Both the position numbers and the translations under genes were made by a program. Below are positions 35,586-44,775 of a stretch of DNA of 64,000 nucleotides, piece by piece (the stretch's first letter is position 1; each line of letters starts with the position of its first letter). Location: positions 9,733 through 73,732 of the forward strand of contig CAZOLR010000007.1 in NCBI GenBank assembly GCA_964580905.1. Direction: 5' to 3'. This stretch comes from G041228335 sp964580905. Its GTDB lineage: Bacteria; Pseudomonadota; Alphaproteobacteria; Puniceispirillales; UBA1172. The notes below the pieces were generated by a model, which made no database searches, had not been told where the DNA came from, and saw nothing but the letters and a program-made list of their open reading frames with translations.

Positions 35586-37373
35586 ATGTACACCGCACCG
35601 CTTAAAGATATCCGGTTTGTGCTCAACGACGTTGTCGGCATAGAGGATGTGCTGGCAAAACTGGGCCGTGATGATGATGTCAGCCCTGACCTTGTTGATG
35701 CCGTCCTTGACGAAGCCGGTAAACTTGCCGCGGATATTATTGCCCCGACCAATCATACAGGTGATGTGGCGGGATGCGCCCATCACAAGGACGGATCGGT
35801 CACCACGCCAGCAGGATTTATCGACGCCTACCGTGCGATGGCCGAAGGCGGGTGGACGGCAATGGACGCAAAAGAGGAATTCGGCGGCCAGAACATGCCG
35901 ATGATCGTATCAGCGATGGTCAATGAGATCTGGCAGTCGGCAAATATGGCTTTTGCGCTCTGTCATCTCCTGACGCAAGGTCAGATCTACGCGTTGCAGA
36001 AATCAGCAAGCCCCGAACAACAGCAGATCTTCATCCCCCCCATGGTGGAAGGCCGGTGGACAGGAACCATGAACCTGACCGAACCCCAGGCGGGGACGGA
36101 TCTGGCCGCGATCAAGACAAAGGCTGTGCCGGAAGGTGATCATTACCGGATCACCGGGCAGAAGATCTACATCACCTATGGCGAGCATGATATGGCGGAG
36201 AATATCATCCACCTCGTGCTGGCCCGCACCCCTGATGCCCCTGAGGGGGTGAAGGGCATTTCCGTCTTCGTGGTGCCGAAATTTCTGGTCAATCCTGATG
36301 GCTCACTCGGCGAGCGCAACGATGTCCGCTGCATTTCCATTGAAAAGAAACTCGGCATCAAGGCGTCACCCACGGCGGTGCTTTCCTACGGCGATAATGG
36401 CGGCGCTATCGGCTATCTGGTCGGAGAGGAAAACGAAGGGTTGCAGATCATGTTCGGCATGATGAACCATGCCCGCTTTTCCGTTGGCCTGCAGGGGCTG
36501 TCGATTTCGGAACGTGCGCTGCAACAGGCGGTATCCTATGCCATGGACCGCAAGCAGGGCACACCGCTAGGCGGCCAGAATGGTGATGCGATCATCCACC
36601 ATCCTGATGTGCTGAGGCTGATCACCACCATGAAAGCTGAGATTGAAGCGATGCGTGCGCTGGCCGCGGTCGGCGGGGCCGCTCTTGATCTTGGCCATCT
36701 CGATGATCCTGTCGAAGCCGCCCGGTGGGAAGAACGTGCCGCCCTTCTCATACCGGTTATCAAGGGCTGGCTGACCGAGCGATCCCTTGATCTGACGTCA
36801 CGTGCCGTTCAGGTACATGGGGGCATGGGTTTCATCGAAGAGACAGGCGCCGCGCAACATTACCGTGACGCCCGGATATTGCCGATCTATGAAGGCACGA
36901 CGGCTATTCAGGCCAATGATCTTGTGTTCCGTAAGACACTCCGTGACGATGGCAGAGCCGTCCATACCCTGCTCGATGAAATCGACAGCGAAATGGAAAA
37001 GCTCTGCCACCATGAGGATAACATCGCGGCCAGTGCCGGGGCATCTGTCCGGGAGGCGGTGGCCGAGGCAAGAAAGGTCGTGGCCCATCTGCTGGCGACG
37101 TCAAATGATCCGCGCAGACCGGCGGCAGGCGGGGTGAATTATCTGATGCTGCTCGGCTATCTGACAGGGGGGTGGCTGATGGCAAGATCAGCAGGTATCG
37201 CCGCAGATAAAATGCAGATCGATGGTGCTGATATGGAGTTTCTTTCAGTCAAACGGGTGACAGCCGATACCTTCATCACCCATTCGCTGCCACAGGTGAT
37301 GGCGCTGGCGAAAACAATCCTTGCCGGGGATGACGCCGTTCTGGCCATGCAACCGGCCTGGCTTGTTGGCTGA
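35586..37373 (+). CDS. Acyl-CoA dehydrogenase with C-terminal extension (DmdC-like)
   Basis: FAD-dependent acyl-CoA dehydrogenase of 595 residues, much longer than the 380-400 of short/medium-chain enzymes. Segments GTMNLTEPQAGTDLAAIKT, ITGQKIYITYGEHD, EKKLGIKASPTAVL and HGGMGFIEETGAAQHYRDARI carry the flavin- and substrate-binding signatures. IYEGTTAIQANDLV closes the core, followed by the C-terminal helical extension. Length and N-terminus resemble DmdC, the 3-methylmercaptopropionyl-CoA dehydrogenase of marine DMSP degraders. The wider family also contains ordinary long acyl-CoA dehydrogenases. No dmdA, dmdB or dmdD is adjacent, so the DMSP role is only a possibility. It probably shares an operon with the preceding FadJ-type gene (26-base gap). 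Confidence 0.84.
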   Translation: MYTAPLKDIRFVLNDVVGIEDVLAKLGRDDDVSPDLVDAVLDEAGKLAADIIAPTNHTGDVAGCAHHKDGSVTTPAGFIDAYRAMAEGGWTAMDAKEEFGGQNMPMIVSAMVNEIWQSANMAFALCHLLTQGQIYALQKSASPEQQQIFIPPMVEGRWTGTMNLTEPQAGTDLAAIKTKAVPEGDHYRITGQKIYITYGEHDMAENIIHLVLARTPDAPEGVKGISVFVVPKFLVNPDGSLGERNDVRCISIEKKLGIKASPTAVLSYGDNGGAIGYLVGEENEGLQIMFGMMNHARFSVGLQGLSISERALQQAVSYAMDRKQGTPLGGQNGDAIIHHPDVLRLITTMKAEIEAMRALAAVGGAALDLGHLDDPVEAARWEERAALLIPVIKGWLTERSLDLTSRAVQVHGGMGFIEETGAAQHYRDARILPIYEGTTAIQANDLVFRKTLRDDGRAVHTLLDEIDSEMEKLCHHEDNIAASAGASVREAVAEARKVVAHLLATSNDPRRPAAGGVNYLMLLGYLTGGWLMARSAGIAADKMQIDGADMEFLSVKRVTADTFITHSLPQVMALAKTILAGDDAVLAMQPAWLVG

Positions 37374-37376
37374 ACG

Positions 37377-38243
37377 ATGCCTGAAAACCGCTCAGCGCTG
37401 TTGCTGATGGCGTTGTCAATGACCCTGCTGGCGGCGGGGGATGCGCTTGTGCGCCTGCTTGGTGAAAGCCTCCCCAGCGGTCAGATCATCGGCATGCGCG
37501 GGGTTTTCCTGACAGCGTTTCTTATGATCGGGCTGAGGTTATCAAGGCGCCGCCTCGTCTTTACCGCATTGACCAACCGCTGGAGTCTGGCGCGTGGGCT
37601 GGCGGAGACGGTGTCCACCTATTGCTTTTTTATCAGTATCCAGATGTTGCCGATTGCGATTTCCACCACGGTTGTTTTCATCTTCCCGGTGCTGCTCACG
37701 CTGGTCTCCATTCCGCTTTTCGGCGAAAAGGTCGGCCCTTTCCGGTGGCTGGCGGTGTTGATGGGCTTTGCCGGTGTTGTCATGATTTCCGCACCGGGAG
37801 GCGATACGTTCAATCTTGCCCTGCTGTTACCTCTGGGCACAGCGCTCAGTCTCGTCGCCCGTGATCTTTTCACGCGCAAGATACCGGCTGGTATTGATTC
37901 CGGCACCGTTACCCTGACAACAGCGATTGTTACAACCTTGATGGGGTTTGCGAGCCTTCCCTTTGGCTGGGTTGAGGTGACATCGCGTGAAGTTCAGCTG
38001 CTGCCCCTTGCGGCGGCGCTGGTGGCCTGTTCTTTTGTTGCCTATATTATCGCGATCCGGCGGGGTGAGCTGTCGATCATTGCACCGGCGCAGTATCTGG
38101 TGATTCTCTGGGCGACGCTGTGGGGGGCGCTTATCTGGCAGGAAATGCCGGACACGAGTTCAATCGCGGGCGGCGGGCTGATCATTGCCGCCGGATGCCT
38201 GATCCTGTGGCGTGAAAGGGTGGCAGCACAACGAAACGTCTAG
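37377..38243 (+). CDS. DMT superfamily (EamA) transporter
   Basis: Inner-membrane protein of 288 residues with ten predicted membrane segments and two EamA repeats. The N-terminal repeat includes LAAGDALVRLLGESLPSGQIIGMRG and IQMLPIAISTTVVFIFPVLL. The C-terminal repeat includes APAQYLVILWATLWGALIWQE. Its ATG lies 3 bases beyond the acyl-CoA dehydrogenase stop, so it is probably the last gene of that operon. The substrate is unknown. Its TAG stop overlaps the stop of the convergent livM gene in a shared CTAG. Confidence 0.85.
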   Translation: MPENRSALLLMALSMTLLAAGDALVRLLGESLPSGQIIGMRGVFLTAFLMIGLRLSRRRLVFTALTNRWSLARGLAETVSTYCFFISIQMLPIAISTTVVFIFPVLLTLVSIPLFGEKVGPFRWLAVLMGFAGVVMISAPGGDTFNLALLLPLGTALSLVARDLFTRKIPAGIDSGTVTLTTAIVTTLMGFASLPFGWVEVTSREVQLLPLAAALVACSFVAYIIAIRRGELSIIAPAQYLVILWATLWGALIWQEMPDTSSIAGGGLIIAAGCLILWRERVAAQRNV

Positions 38244-39568
38244 CGCTTCTTTTCGGGTATCAGCCCGCGCGGGGCAAACCGCAGAACCAGCATCAGCACA
38301 AGCCCCATGGTCATCAGCCTTGTATGGGCGGCGTTCTCAATCAGATGTGCCTTAAGCCAGCTGTCATCGGCCATGCCGGCGGTGATGGCGCTGATAAACC
38401 ACAGCCCGATCGGCTCCGCTTCGATCCAGAAAAACCAGATCAGGAAACCGCCGAGGATTGAGCCCGCATTATTGCCGGAACCGCCGACAATCACCATCAC
38501 CCAGATCAGAAAGGTAAAACGCAGGGGCTGATATGATGCAGGGGTGAACTGGCCGTCAAGTGTTGTCAGCATGGCCCCGGCGAGGCCGACAATGGCCGAA
38601 CCGATGACAAAAACCTCAAGGTGGCGGGCGGTGACGTTCTTGCCCATGGCGTTGGCGGAAACCTCGTTATCACGGATAGCCCGCATCATCCGGCCCCAGG
38701 GTGAATCCAGTGCCGCCTCAGCCAGACGATACAGCACGGCGAGCACCACCACGAAAAAGGCCGCGTAGCAGATCTTCACGATCAGCGATGAAGCATCGAT
38801 GACAGATATATCGAGATATTCGGAAACCGAGATCAGCCATGGTTCTGCCTGCAGGTCCACTTCATAGGGAACAGGTCTCGGCAATCCGTTGACATTTTTC
38901 ACGCCACGGGCCAGCCAGTCTTCGTTTTTCAGCACATAGATGATGATCTCAGAAATACCCAGCGTCGCGATGGCCAGGTAATCTGATCTCAGCCCCAGCG
39001 ATATCTTGCCGATCACCCAGGCAACACCTGCCGCCATGAGCGCACCCACAATCCAGGACAGGAGAATAGGCAGGCCAAGCCCGCCGAGATATCCGGTTTT
39101 TGCAGGTTCTATCGCTTCGATGATGCTGACCGCCGGATCAAGAACAAGGCGGAAAACCACCAGCCCCGAGACCACCACCAACGTTGTTGCCCAGAGCTGT
39201 CTGCGGCCCGATCCGGCACACCGTCTCCAGATGAAGACAGCGGCAATGACCGTGATGACGGCAACGATCAGGGCTATCAGGATGCCCGCGCCGCCAGCAG
39301 CAACAGCTTCGGTCACAGGCGGGACAGCCACCAGAACCCCGGCCAACCCTCCAAGGGCAGTGAATCCCATCATCCCGAAATTGACCAGCCCGGCATACCC
39401 CCACTGGATATTGACGCCGAGGGTCATGATCGCCGATATGAGGCACAGGTTGAGCAGGGTGAAGGCGACATTCCAGCTCTGGATCATGCCGACAAGCGCC
39501 AGCAGAACGGCCATTGCCGAAAACAACAGCGCCGTCCGATATCGGTTTGCAGAACCCTGACCGGTCAT
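38240..39568 (-). CDS. livM: Branched-chain amino acid ABC transporter permease (LivM type)
   Basis: Inner-membrane permease of 442 residues with about ten hydrophobic segments. GVNIQWGYAGLVNFGMMGF is the family segment near residue 50, and RAIRDNEVSANAMGKNVTARHLEVFVIG is the coupling region that contacts the ATPases. The middle part (about residues 90-160) contains an extra pair of hydrophobic segments, making it longer than typical LivM of 320-430. It overlaps the livH stop by four bases. Substrate type follows from the full set livK-livG-livF-livH-livM, although some homologues carry other amides or acids. Confidence 0.88.
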   Translation of the reverse strand: MTGQGSANRYRTALLFSAMAVLLALVGMIQSWNVAFTLLNLCLISAIMTLGVNIQWGYAGLVNFGMMGFTALGGLAGVLVAVPPVTEAVAAGGAGILIALIVAVITVIAAVFIWRRCAGSGRRQLWATTLVVVSGLVVFRLVLDPAVSIIEAIEPAKTGYLGGLGLPILLSWIVGALMAAGVAWVIGKISLGLRSDYLAIATLGISEIIIYVLKNEDWLARGVKNVNGLPRPVPYEVDLQAEPWLISVSEYLDISVIDASSLIVKICYAAFFVVVLAVLYRLAEAALDSPWGRMMRAIRDNEVSANAMGKNVTARHLEVFVIGSAIVGLAGAMLTTLDGQFTPASYQPLRFTFLIWVMVIVGGSGNNAGSILGGFLIWFFWIEAEPIGLWFISAITAGMADDSWLKAHLIENAAHTRLMTMGLVLMLVLRFAPRGLIPEKKR

Positions 39569-40578
39569 AATGTCTTGCCTCCTATAATTCCGGTTGGCCG
39601 GATCAGCAGAACAATAACAAGGATGACAAAGGAAAGGGCGATCTTGTAATCCGTGGAAAGAAGCTGCATAAGGCCCGACGGAGCCATGCTGTCCGGCAGA
39701 AGATATGTAAGGAATTTTTTATAGGCAAAAGTAAGAGTGAGTTCGGAGAAGGCGATCACGAAACCGCCGAGGATGGCGCCGACGGGATTGCCGACCCCGC
39801 CCACAATCGCCGCCGCAAAAATAGGCAGCAAAAGGGAAAGATAGGTGAAGGGCTTGTAACTTTTATCAAGGCCATACAGTGCCCCCGCAGTTGCCGCCAG
39901 CGCCGCCGTGATGATCCAGGTGATCATCACCACCCGTTCGGGATTGATCCCTGAAAGCAGGGCAAGATCTTCATTATCGGAATAGGCGCGCATCGATTTG
40001 CCGGTCCGGGTCTTGTTCAGAAACCAGAACACAAAACTCACCATGATGATGGCGGTGATGATGGTAATGCCTTGTGTTGTCTTGATGGCCAGCCCTTCGT
40101 TAAGGCCTGTCATGGCCTTGAAGGCCCTTGCCTTGAGGATGAAGCGCTGCCCGTCGGTGAAAACCTGATCATTGGGCCCGATGATGAATCGGATCAATCC
40201 GCCGATAAAGAACATCACCCCGATGGAAACGATAAGATAGGTAACATTTTCAGCCCTGATGCGCCGGTAGTAGCGAAAGACAAGACGATCCGTCATGATC
40301 ACCAGACCAATCGTCGCAACAATGCCGACCGGTATCGCGATCAATGCTGTCGGCAACGGGCCGAGACTCACCCCCTGGCCTTGCAGATACCAGGTCATGA
40401 GTATCGTGGCCATGGCACCAAATGACATCATCTCACCATGGGCGAAATTTGAAAACCGCAGCACGCTGTAGATCATGGTCACCCCGAGCGCACCCAGGGC
40501 CAGCTGGCTGCCATAGGTCATGGCCGGAACAATGATGAAATTGGTGATAAGCACGAGCGCGTTGAGCAGGTCAATCAT
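39565..40578 (-). CDS. livH: Branched-chain amino acid ABC transporter permease (LivH type)
   Basis: Inner-membrane permease of 337 residues with eight to nine hydrophobic segments. GSQLALGALGVTMIYSVLRFSNFAHGE is the LivH opening, in which FAHGE marks the conserved cytosolic turn. The coupling segment is MRAYSDNEDLALLSGINPERV. FAAAIVGGVGNPVGAILGG is also conserved. It starts 3 bases after the livF stop and overlaps livM at its end, so the four membrane and ATPase genes form one transcript. Confidence 0.9.
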   Translation of the reverse strand: MIDLLNALVLITNFIIVPAMTYGSQLALGALGVTMIYSVLRFSNFAHGEMMSFGAMATILMTWYLQGQGVSLGPLPTALIAIPVGIVATIGLVIMTDRLVFRYYRRIRAENVTYLIVSIGVMFFIGGLIRFIIGPNDQVFTDGQRFILKARAFKAMTGLNEGLAIKTTQGITIITAIIMVSFVFWFLNKTRTGKSMRAYSDNEDLALLSGINPERVVMITWIITAALAATAGALYGLDKSYKPFTYLSLLLPIFAAAIVGGVGNPVGAILGGFVIAFSELTLTFAYKKFLTYLLPDSMAPSGLMQLLSTDYKIALSFVILVIVLLIRPTGIIGGKTL

Positions 40579-40581
40579 CCT

Positions 40582-41286
40582 CTATCCTCCCAGAAAAGCC
40601 CGTCGGACTTCGGGATTTGCCATCAGGGCGGCCCCGGTATCGGTGTAGCGGTTTTCCCCCTGCACCAGCACATAGCCCTTATCGGCAATATGGAGCGCCT
40701 GTTTCGCGTTCTGCTCGACCATCAGAATGGCAATGCCGGTGCGGGCAACTTCGATGATACGGTCAAACAGCTCATCCATGACGATCGGGGAAACCCCGGC
40801 GGTGGGTTCATCCAGCATCAGCACTTTCGGCTGGGTCATCAGGGCCCGGCCGACCGCCACCTGCTGGCGCTGGCCGCCTGAAAGCTCACCTGCGGGCTGC
40901 CGGCGCTTTTCCTTCAGGATCGGGAAAAGATCATAGACCTGCTGCATGGTCTCGCTGATATCGTCGTCGCGGATGAACGCGCCCATTTCAAGGTTTTCTT
41001 CCACTGTCATCGAGGTGAAGATATTGTTTGTCTGGGGAACGAAACCCATCCCTTTGATGACCCGTTCTTCAGGCTTGAGATGTGAGATATCTTCGCCATC
41101 GATCATGACGTGACCCTGACGCAGGGCCAGCATCCCGAAAATGGCTTTCATGGCTGTTGATTTGCCGGCGCCATTGGGGCCGACCACCACCGCGATCTCC
41201 CCTTTTTCGACACCAATCGTGCATCCGTGCAGGATATCCGCCCCGCCATAGCCGCCGGTCATGTCCTTGCCAATCAGATAACTCAC
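40582..41286 (-). CDS. livF: Branched-chain amino acid ABC transporter ATP-binding protein (LivF type)
   Basis: Cytosolic ABC ATPase of 234 residues. Walker A GPNGAGKST is at 36-44, the Q-loop region is GFVPQTNNIF, the signature is LSGGQRQQVAVGRAL, and Walker B is LMLDEPTAGVSP. GENRYTDTGAALMANPEVRRAFLGG is close to the usual LivF end. It pairs with LivG as the second nucleotide-binding domain of the importer. It lies 13 bases after livG and 3 bases before livH. Confidence 0.93.
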   Translation of the reverse strand: MSYLIGKDMTGGYGGADILHGCTIGVEKGEIAVVVGPNGAGKSTAMKAIFGMLALRQGHVMIDGEDISHLKPEERVIKGMGFVPQTNNIFTSMTVEENLEMGAFIRDDDISETMQQVYDLFPILKEKRRQPAGELSGGQRQQVAVGRALMTQPKVLMLDEPTAGVSPIVMDELFDRIIEVARTGIAILMVEQNAKQALHIADKGYVLVQGENRYTDTGAALMANPEVRRAFLGG

Positions 41287-41299
41287 TTTTGTTGTCCAC

Positions 41300-42073
41300 T
41301 CATGCTGTTTTGTTTTTAAGGCCGGTTCCGAGATAGGCTTCGATCACCATCTCATTGGCCTTGACCTCTTCTGCGGTGCCCTGGGCAAGGACACTTCCCT
41401 CTGCCATGACGATCACCGGATCACATAACCGGGAGATGAATTCCATATCATGTTCGATCATGCAGAAGGTGTATCCGCGCTCTTTGTTCAGGCGCAGGAT
41501 AGCATCGCCAATGGTGTTGAGCAGTGTCCGGTTGACCCCGGCGCCAACTTCATCGAGAAAAACGATCTTGGCGTCGACCATCATTGTCCGGCCGAGTTCC
41601 AGCAGTTTTTTCTGCCCGCCAGAAAGGTTTCCGGCACGTTCATCGGCAACTTGCCTGATCTGGAGGAAATCAATCACCTCATTGGCTTTCTTGCGGATAC
41701 CCTCTTCCTCGGTACGGACACGTGCCGGACGGAACCAGGCATCAACAAGGTTTTCGCCTGACTGTCCGGCGGGCACCATCATCAGGTTTTCACGCACGGT
41801 CAGGGATGAAAATTCATGGGCGATCTGGAATGTTCTGAGCAGCCCGCGATGGAACAGCTCATGCGGGGCAAGGCCCGTGATATCTTCACCATGAAGGAAA
41901 ACACGGCCGGCGCTGGGCTTATGCACGCCGGCGATAATGTTAAACAGCGTGGTCTTCCCGGCGCCGTTAGGTCCGATCAGCCCGGTGATCGAGCCTTCGC
42001 TGATGGTCAGGGAGGCATCTTCAACAGCGTGCAGGCCGCCGAAATTCTTGTATAGATGCTCAACAACGATCAT
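41300..42073 (-). CDS. livG: Branched-chain amino acid ABC transporter ATP-binding protein (LivG type)
   Basis: Cytosolic ABC ATPase of 257 residues. Walker A GPNGAGKTT is at residues 34-42, and the GRVFLHGEDITGLAPHEL region follows. The Q-loop is GLLRTFQIAHEF, the signature LSGGQKKLLELGRTM, and Walker B IVFLDEVGAGVN, where the usual DEPxAG reads DEVGAG. VIVMAEGSVLAQGTAEEV closes the family pattern. It is the first gene after the livK terminator and thus leads livG-livF-livH-livM. Confidence 0.93.
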   Translation of the reverse strand: MIVVEHLYKNFGGLHAVEDASLTISEGSITGLIGPNGAGKTTLFNIIAGVHKPSAGRVFLHGEDITGLAPHELFHRGLLRTFQIAHEFSSLTVRENLMMVPAGQSGENLVDAWFRPARVRTEEEGIRKKANEVIDFLQIRQVADERAGNLSGGQKKLLELGRTMMVDAKIVFLDEVGAGVNRTLLNTIGDAILRLNKERGYTFCMIEHDMEFISRLCDPVIVMAEGSVLAQGTAEEVKANEMVIEAYLGTGLKNKTA

Positions 42074-42175
42074 GGCTTTTATCAGGAAGTCTGGTCTGTG
42101 CCCCGGCGCGGAGCATGGAAGACATTGCTCTTGAAACCCATCCGCAACTCAAGCCGGCATTCGGGTTCCGGGAAA

Positions 42176-42205
42176 AACACGGCCCGGGGTACCCCGGGCC
42201 GTGTT
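42176..42205 (-). terminator. Intrinsic terminator/attenuator between livK and livG
   Basis: A 30-base perfect palindrome centred on GGGGTACCCC. Read leftward the stem ends in a run of five T. It lies 8 bases after the livK stop and 102 bases before the livG start. It should end most livK transcripts, letting the binding protein be made in excess of the membrane parts. Confidence 0.88.
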
Positions 42206-42213
42206 GCTGAATA

Positions 42214-43398
42214 TTAGCGATATCCGACGGTGGTGTTCTTACCGCCATCGATGAGGATTTCAGCATAGCTGCCAGCGCTCTCACCTGAACCGATCAGTTC
42301 AACGGCAGAAGCACCGACATAGTCAATGGAAAGACCCTGACGAAGGTACTTGATCCCCTTGGCGAGTTCACCGGGATAGATCTTTTCACCCGGTGCGTTG
42401 GCAACTGACATCAGGTGATCTTTGTAATCCTGGCTGTCGGTGGATTTTGCCGCCTGCATGGCAAGGATGATCAGCGCGGCCGCGTCATACGATTCGGCAG
42501 CGAACGGACCGGCTGCAAATCCGGCAGCTTCGGCAAGGCTGGCAAATTGCGCCGCACCCGGGCTGTCTGTCCCGGGAAGGCTGCCGATGGACCCGTCAAG
42601 GTCAGGGCCGATCGCTGCGGGAAGGCTGTCGCCGATCATGCCGTCAGGCAGGAAGAACATATCAAAAGCCCCGGCATCAAGTGACGCCTGAATGATCCCT
42701 TTACCACCCTGATCCAGATAGCCGGCAACGATCAGGATATCACCGCCAGCCTGAGCGAGGGCGGCAACTTCAGCACCATAATCACCTTTGCCGTCTTCAT
42801 GGGCGGCGCTGATGGTGATCTGGCCACCAGCAGCGGTGAAGTTGGCTTCGATGCTGTCGGCAAGGCCTTTGCCGTAGTCATTGTTGGTGTAGGTCATCGC
42901 GGCTGATGTGAAGCCACGTGCCTTGAGGATTTCAGCCACAACCTGACCCTGCCGGGCATCAGATGGCGCGGTACGGAAAAACAGGCCATTGTCTTCGAGG
43001 GTTGAAAGAGCCGGTGATGTTGCCGAAGGTGAGACCATGACAACGCCATTGGCCATGGCGACGTTCTGCAGAACAGCGGTGGTCACGCCGGAACAGTCAG
43101 CCCCCATGATCGCGCTGACTTTTTCAGCGGTGATGAGGCGTTCGGCGGCAGCCGTGGCGGCGGCGGCGTCAATGCAGGTTGAATCCCCGCGAACGGATGA
43201 CAGTGTTGTGTTTCCGGACATGAAGTTGCCGGCGGCATTGACTTCACTGATGGCCAGTTCGGCACCGGATGCCATGTCAGGTGTCAGCGATTCAATCGGG
43301 CCGGTGAAGCCCAGCAGAATGCCAATCTTGGCGTCGTCAGCGAATGCCGGAGAAGCCAGGAACGCAGAAGCTGCGATCGCAAGTATTGTCTTTTTCAT
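42214..43398 (-). CDS. livK: Branched-chain amino acid ABC transporter substrate-binding protein
   Basis: Periplasmic binding protein of the LivK/amide-type (Peripla_BP_6) family, 394 residues. A 20-residue signal peptide (SPAFA cleavage) is followed by DAKIGILLGFTGPIESLTPDM. The ATG at 43398 was chosen because GGGAG lies about 7 bases upstream and the signal peptide starts there; an upstream in-frame start adds nine residues that do not look coding. ADCSGVTTAVLQNVAMANGV and FFRTAPSDARQGQVV are family segments. It is transcribed first, ends in a strong terminator, and probably supplies livGFHM. The ligand is not certain. Confidence 0.88.
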   Translation of the reverse strand: MKKTILAIAASAFLASPAFADDAKIGILLGFTGPIESLTPDMASGAELAISEVNAAGNFMSGNTTLSSVRGDSTCIDAAAATAAAERLITAEKVSAIMGADCSGVTTAVLQNVAMANGVVMVSPSATSPALSTLEDNGLFFRTAPSDARQGQVVAEILKARGFTSAAMTYTNNDYGKGLADSIEANFTAAGGQITISAAHEDGKGDYGAEVAALAQAGGDILIVAGYLDQGGKGIIQASLDAGAFDMFFLPDGMIGDSLPAAIGPDLDGSIGSLPGTDSPGAAQFASLAEAAGFAAGPFAAESYDAAALIILAMQAAKSTDSQDYKDHLMSVANAPGEKIYPGELAKGIKYLRQGLSIDYVGASAVELIGSGESAGSYAEILIDGGKNTTVGYR

Positions 43399-43515
43399 TG
43401 AATACTCCCAAGTTAGTCTGAGCACTGTTTATTCAGATTAGTTGCTGAAAGTCTAGTTGATTCGGCGAAGTTAATCCAAATAATCGCGATCTTGATAACG
43501 GAACGGGGGTCAGGG

Positions 43516-44538
43516 ATGGATCATGGCGGCGATATTACCTCCGCGGCACATAGGTATGGTATTGCACCGGAGATCATGCTTGATCTTTCCACCGGCATAA
43601 GCCCTCGCCCCTGGCCGGTACCGGCGGCACTCCTCGATCCCGCAGGATGGACGTCTCTGCCGCAACGCGAAGATGAAGACAGATTGAAAGACGCGGCAAG
43701 GCAAGCCTGGTCCCTTGACAGAGATGCGGCCATAGCTGTCGCCCCCGGAAGCCAGATCCTGATCTCCCTTCTGCCCGTGTTGCGATCCGGTGCGCGTGTC
43801 TGGCTTCCCGACCCTGCTTATTCTGAGCACGGCAATTCATGGCGGAATGCCGGTCACGACATCATGACCTATCCGGCAGGAAATCTGCCTGATCAACTTG
43901 ATGCGGCGTCTTCCCCTCAGGTGCTGATCGCCGTTCAGCCCGGAAATCCGCTGGGTGAGACGATCCCCCCGGCCATACTGGCAGAACAGGCCGCACGTCT
44001 TGCCGGTACGGGCGGTCTTGTCGTGGTGGATGAGGCGTTCATTGATCTCATGCCGGACATGAGCCTTGCTCCCTTTGCTGGCAGGCCCGGGCTGATCGTG
44101 CTCAGATCCTTTGGCAAATTCTTTGGCCTTGCCGGTCTCAGGCTGGGGATGGCCATCGGCTATGCCGAAGATATCGCTGTCCTTGAACAAAAGCTTGGCC
44201 CCTGGGCGACGTCCACACCTGCCCTGAACATCGGGGCGGCGGCCCTTTCAGATGCGTCCTTTGCGGAGGATCAGCGCGGGTTTCTGGCAAAATCCGGCCA
44301 AAGGCTCAGGACGATGCTGGATAAGTACGGGCTTGAGGTGATCGGCGGCACGGATCTGTATTCCCTTGCCGAAGTGCCGGAGGCAGGCAGGCTTCACGAA
44401 TACTTGGCCCGGAAAGGGATATGGACACGTATTTTTTCCTATGCACCGCAATGGATAAGATTTGGCCTGCCCGGAGAGGCCGAAGCGGAACAGCGTCTTG
44501 ATGCGGCCTTGTCGGATTGGCGGCAAAACAGCAAATAA
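43516..44538 (+). CDS. cobC: Threonine-phosphate decarboxylase (cobalamin side-chain synthesis)
   Basis: PLP enzyme of aminotransferase fold class I that decarboxylates L-threonine phosphate to (R)-1-aminopropan-2-ol phosphate, the linker used by the CobD/CbiB synthase to close the nucleotide loop. It is called CobD in Salmonella nomenclature. HGGDI at the N-terminus, LDLSTGISP and PGSQILISLLP are family segments. The PLP lysine is in RSFGKFFGLAGLRLG. The length is 340 residues from ATG 43516, chosen because GGGGTCAGGG lies just upstream; a TTG eight codons earlier is less likely. It lies upstream of the cobalamin riboswitch and so is not controlled by it. It is divergent from livK. Confidence 0.9.
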   Translation: MDHGGDITSAAHRYGIAPEIMLDLSTGISPRPWPVPAALLDPAGWTSLPQREDEDRLKDAARQAWSLDRDAAIAVAPGSQILISLLPVLRSGARVWLPDPAYSEHGNSWRNAGHDIMTYPAGNLPDQLDAASSPQVLIAVQPGNPLGETIPPAILAEQAARLAGTGGLVVVDEAFIDLMPDMSLAPFAGRPGLIVLRSFGKFFGLAGLRLGMAIGYAEDIAVLEQKLGPWATSTPALNIGAAALSDASFAEDQRGFLAKSGQRLRTMLDKYGLEVIGGTDLYSLAEVPEAGRLHEYLARKGIWTRIFSYAPQWIRFGLPGEAEAEQRLDAALSDWRQNSK

Positions 44539-44589
44539 TGTCGCTTCTGGTTGACACATGAATTGCTGGCATGGGAAAGTAAAAGGGTA

Positions 44590-44775
44590 AGGGTGGTGAT
44601 TTTGCCGAAGCTTATCACCTGAAAAGGGAATATGGTGCGGGTGATGATGAACAATCTGCCCAAATCCATAGCCGCCCCCGCGACTGTCATTAGGCAGGCG
44701 TCCCCATTATGCCACTGGGAAACCGGGAAGGCGGGGATTGCCGCAACGCCTTGAGCCAGGAGACCTGCCTTTACG
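44590..44775 (+). promoter_or_regulatory. Cobalamin riboswitch
   Basis: The aptamer is recognisable by its conserved core. AAAAGGGAA-TAT-GGTG is near 44622. CATAGCCGCCCCCGCGACTG is at about 44669-44689. GCCACTGGGAAACCGGGAAGGC is at 44711-44732. The B12-box AGCCAGGAGACCTGCC is at 44754-44769. It sits 100 bases before the HupE-type gene, the first of the hupE-cobW-cobN-cobO-cobQ run, and should reduce their expression when cobalamin is plentiful. Confidence 0.93.
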
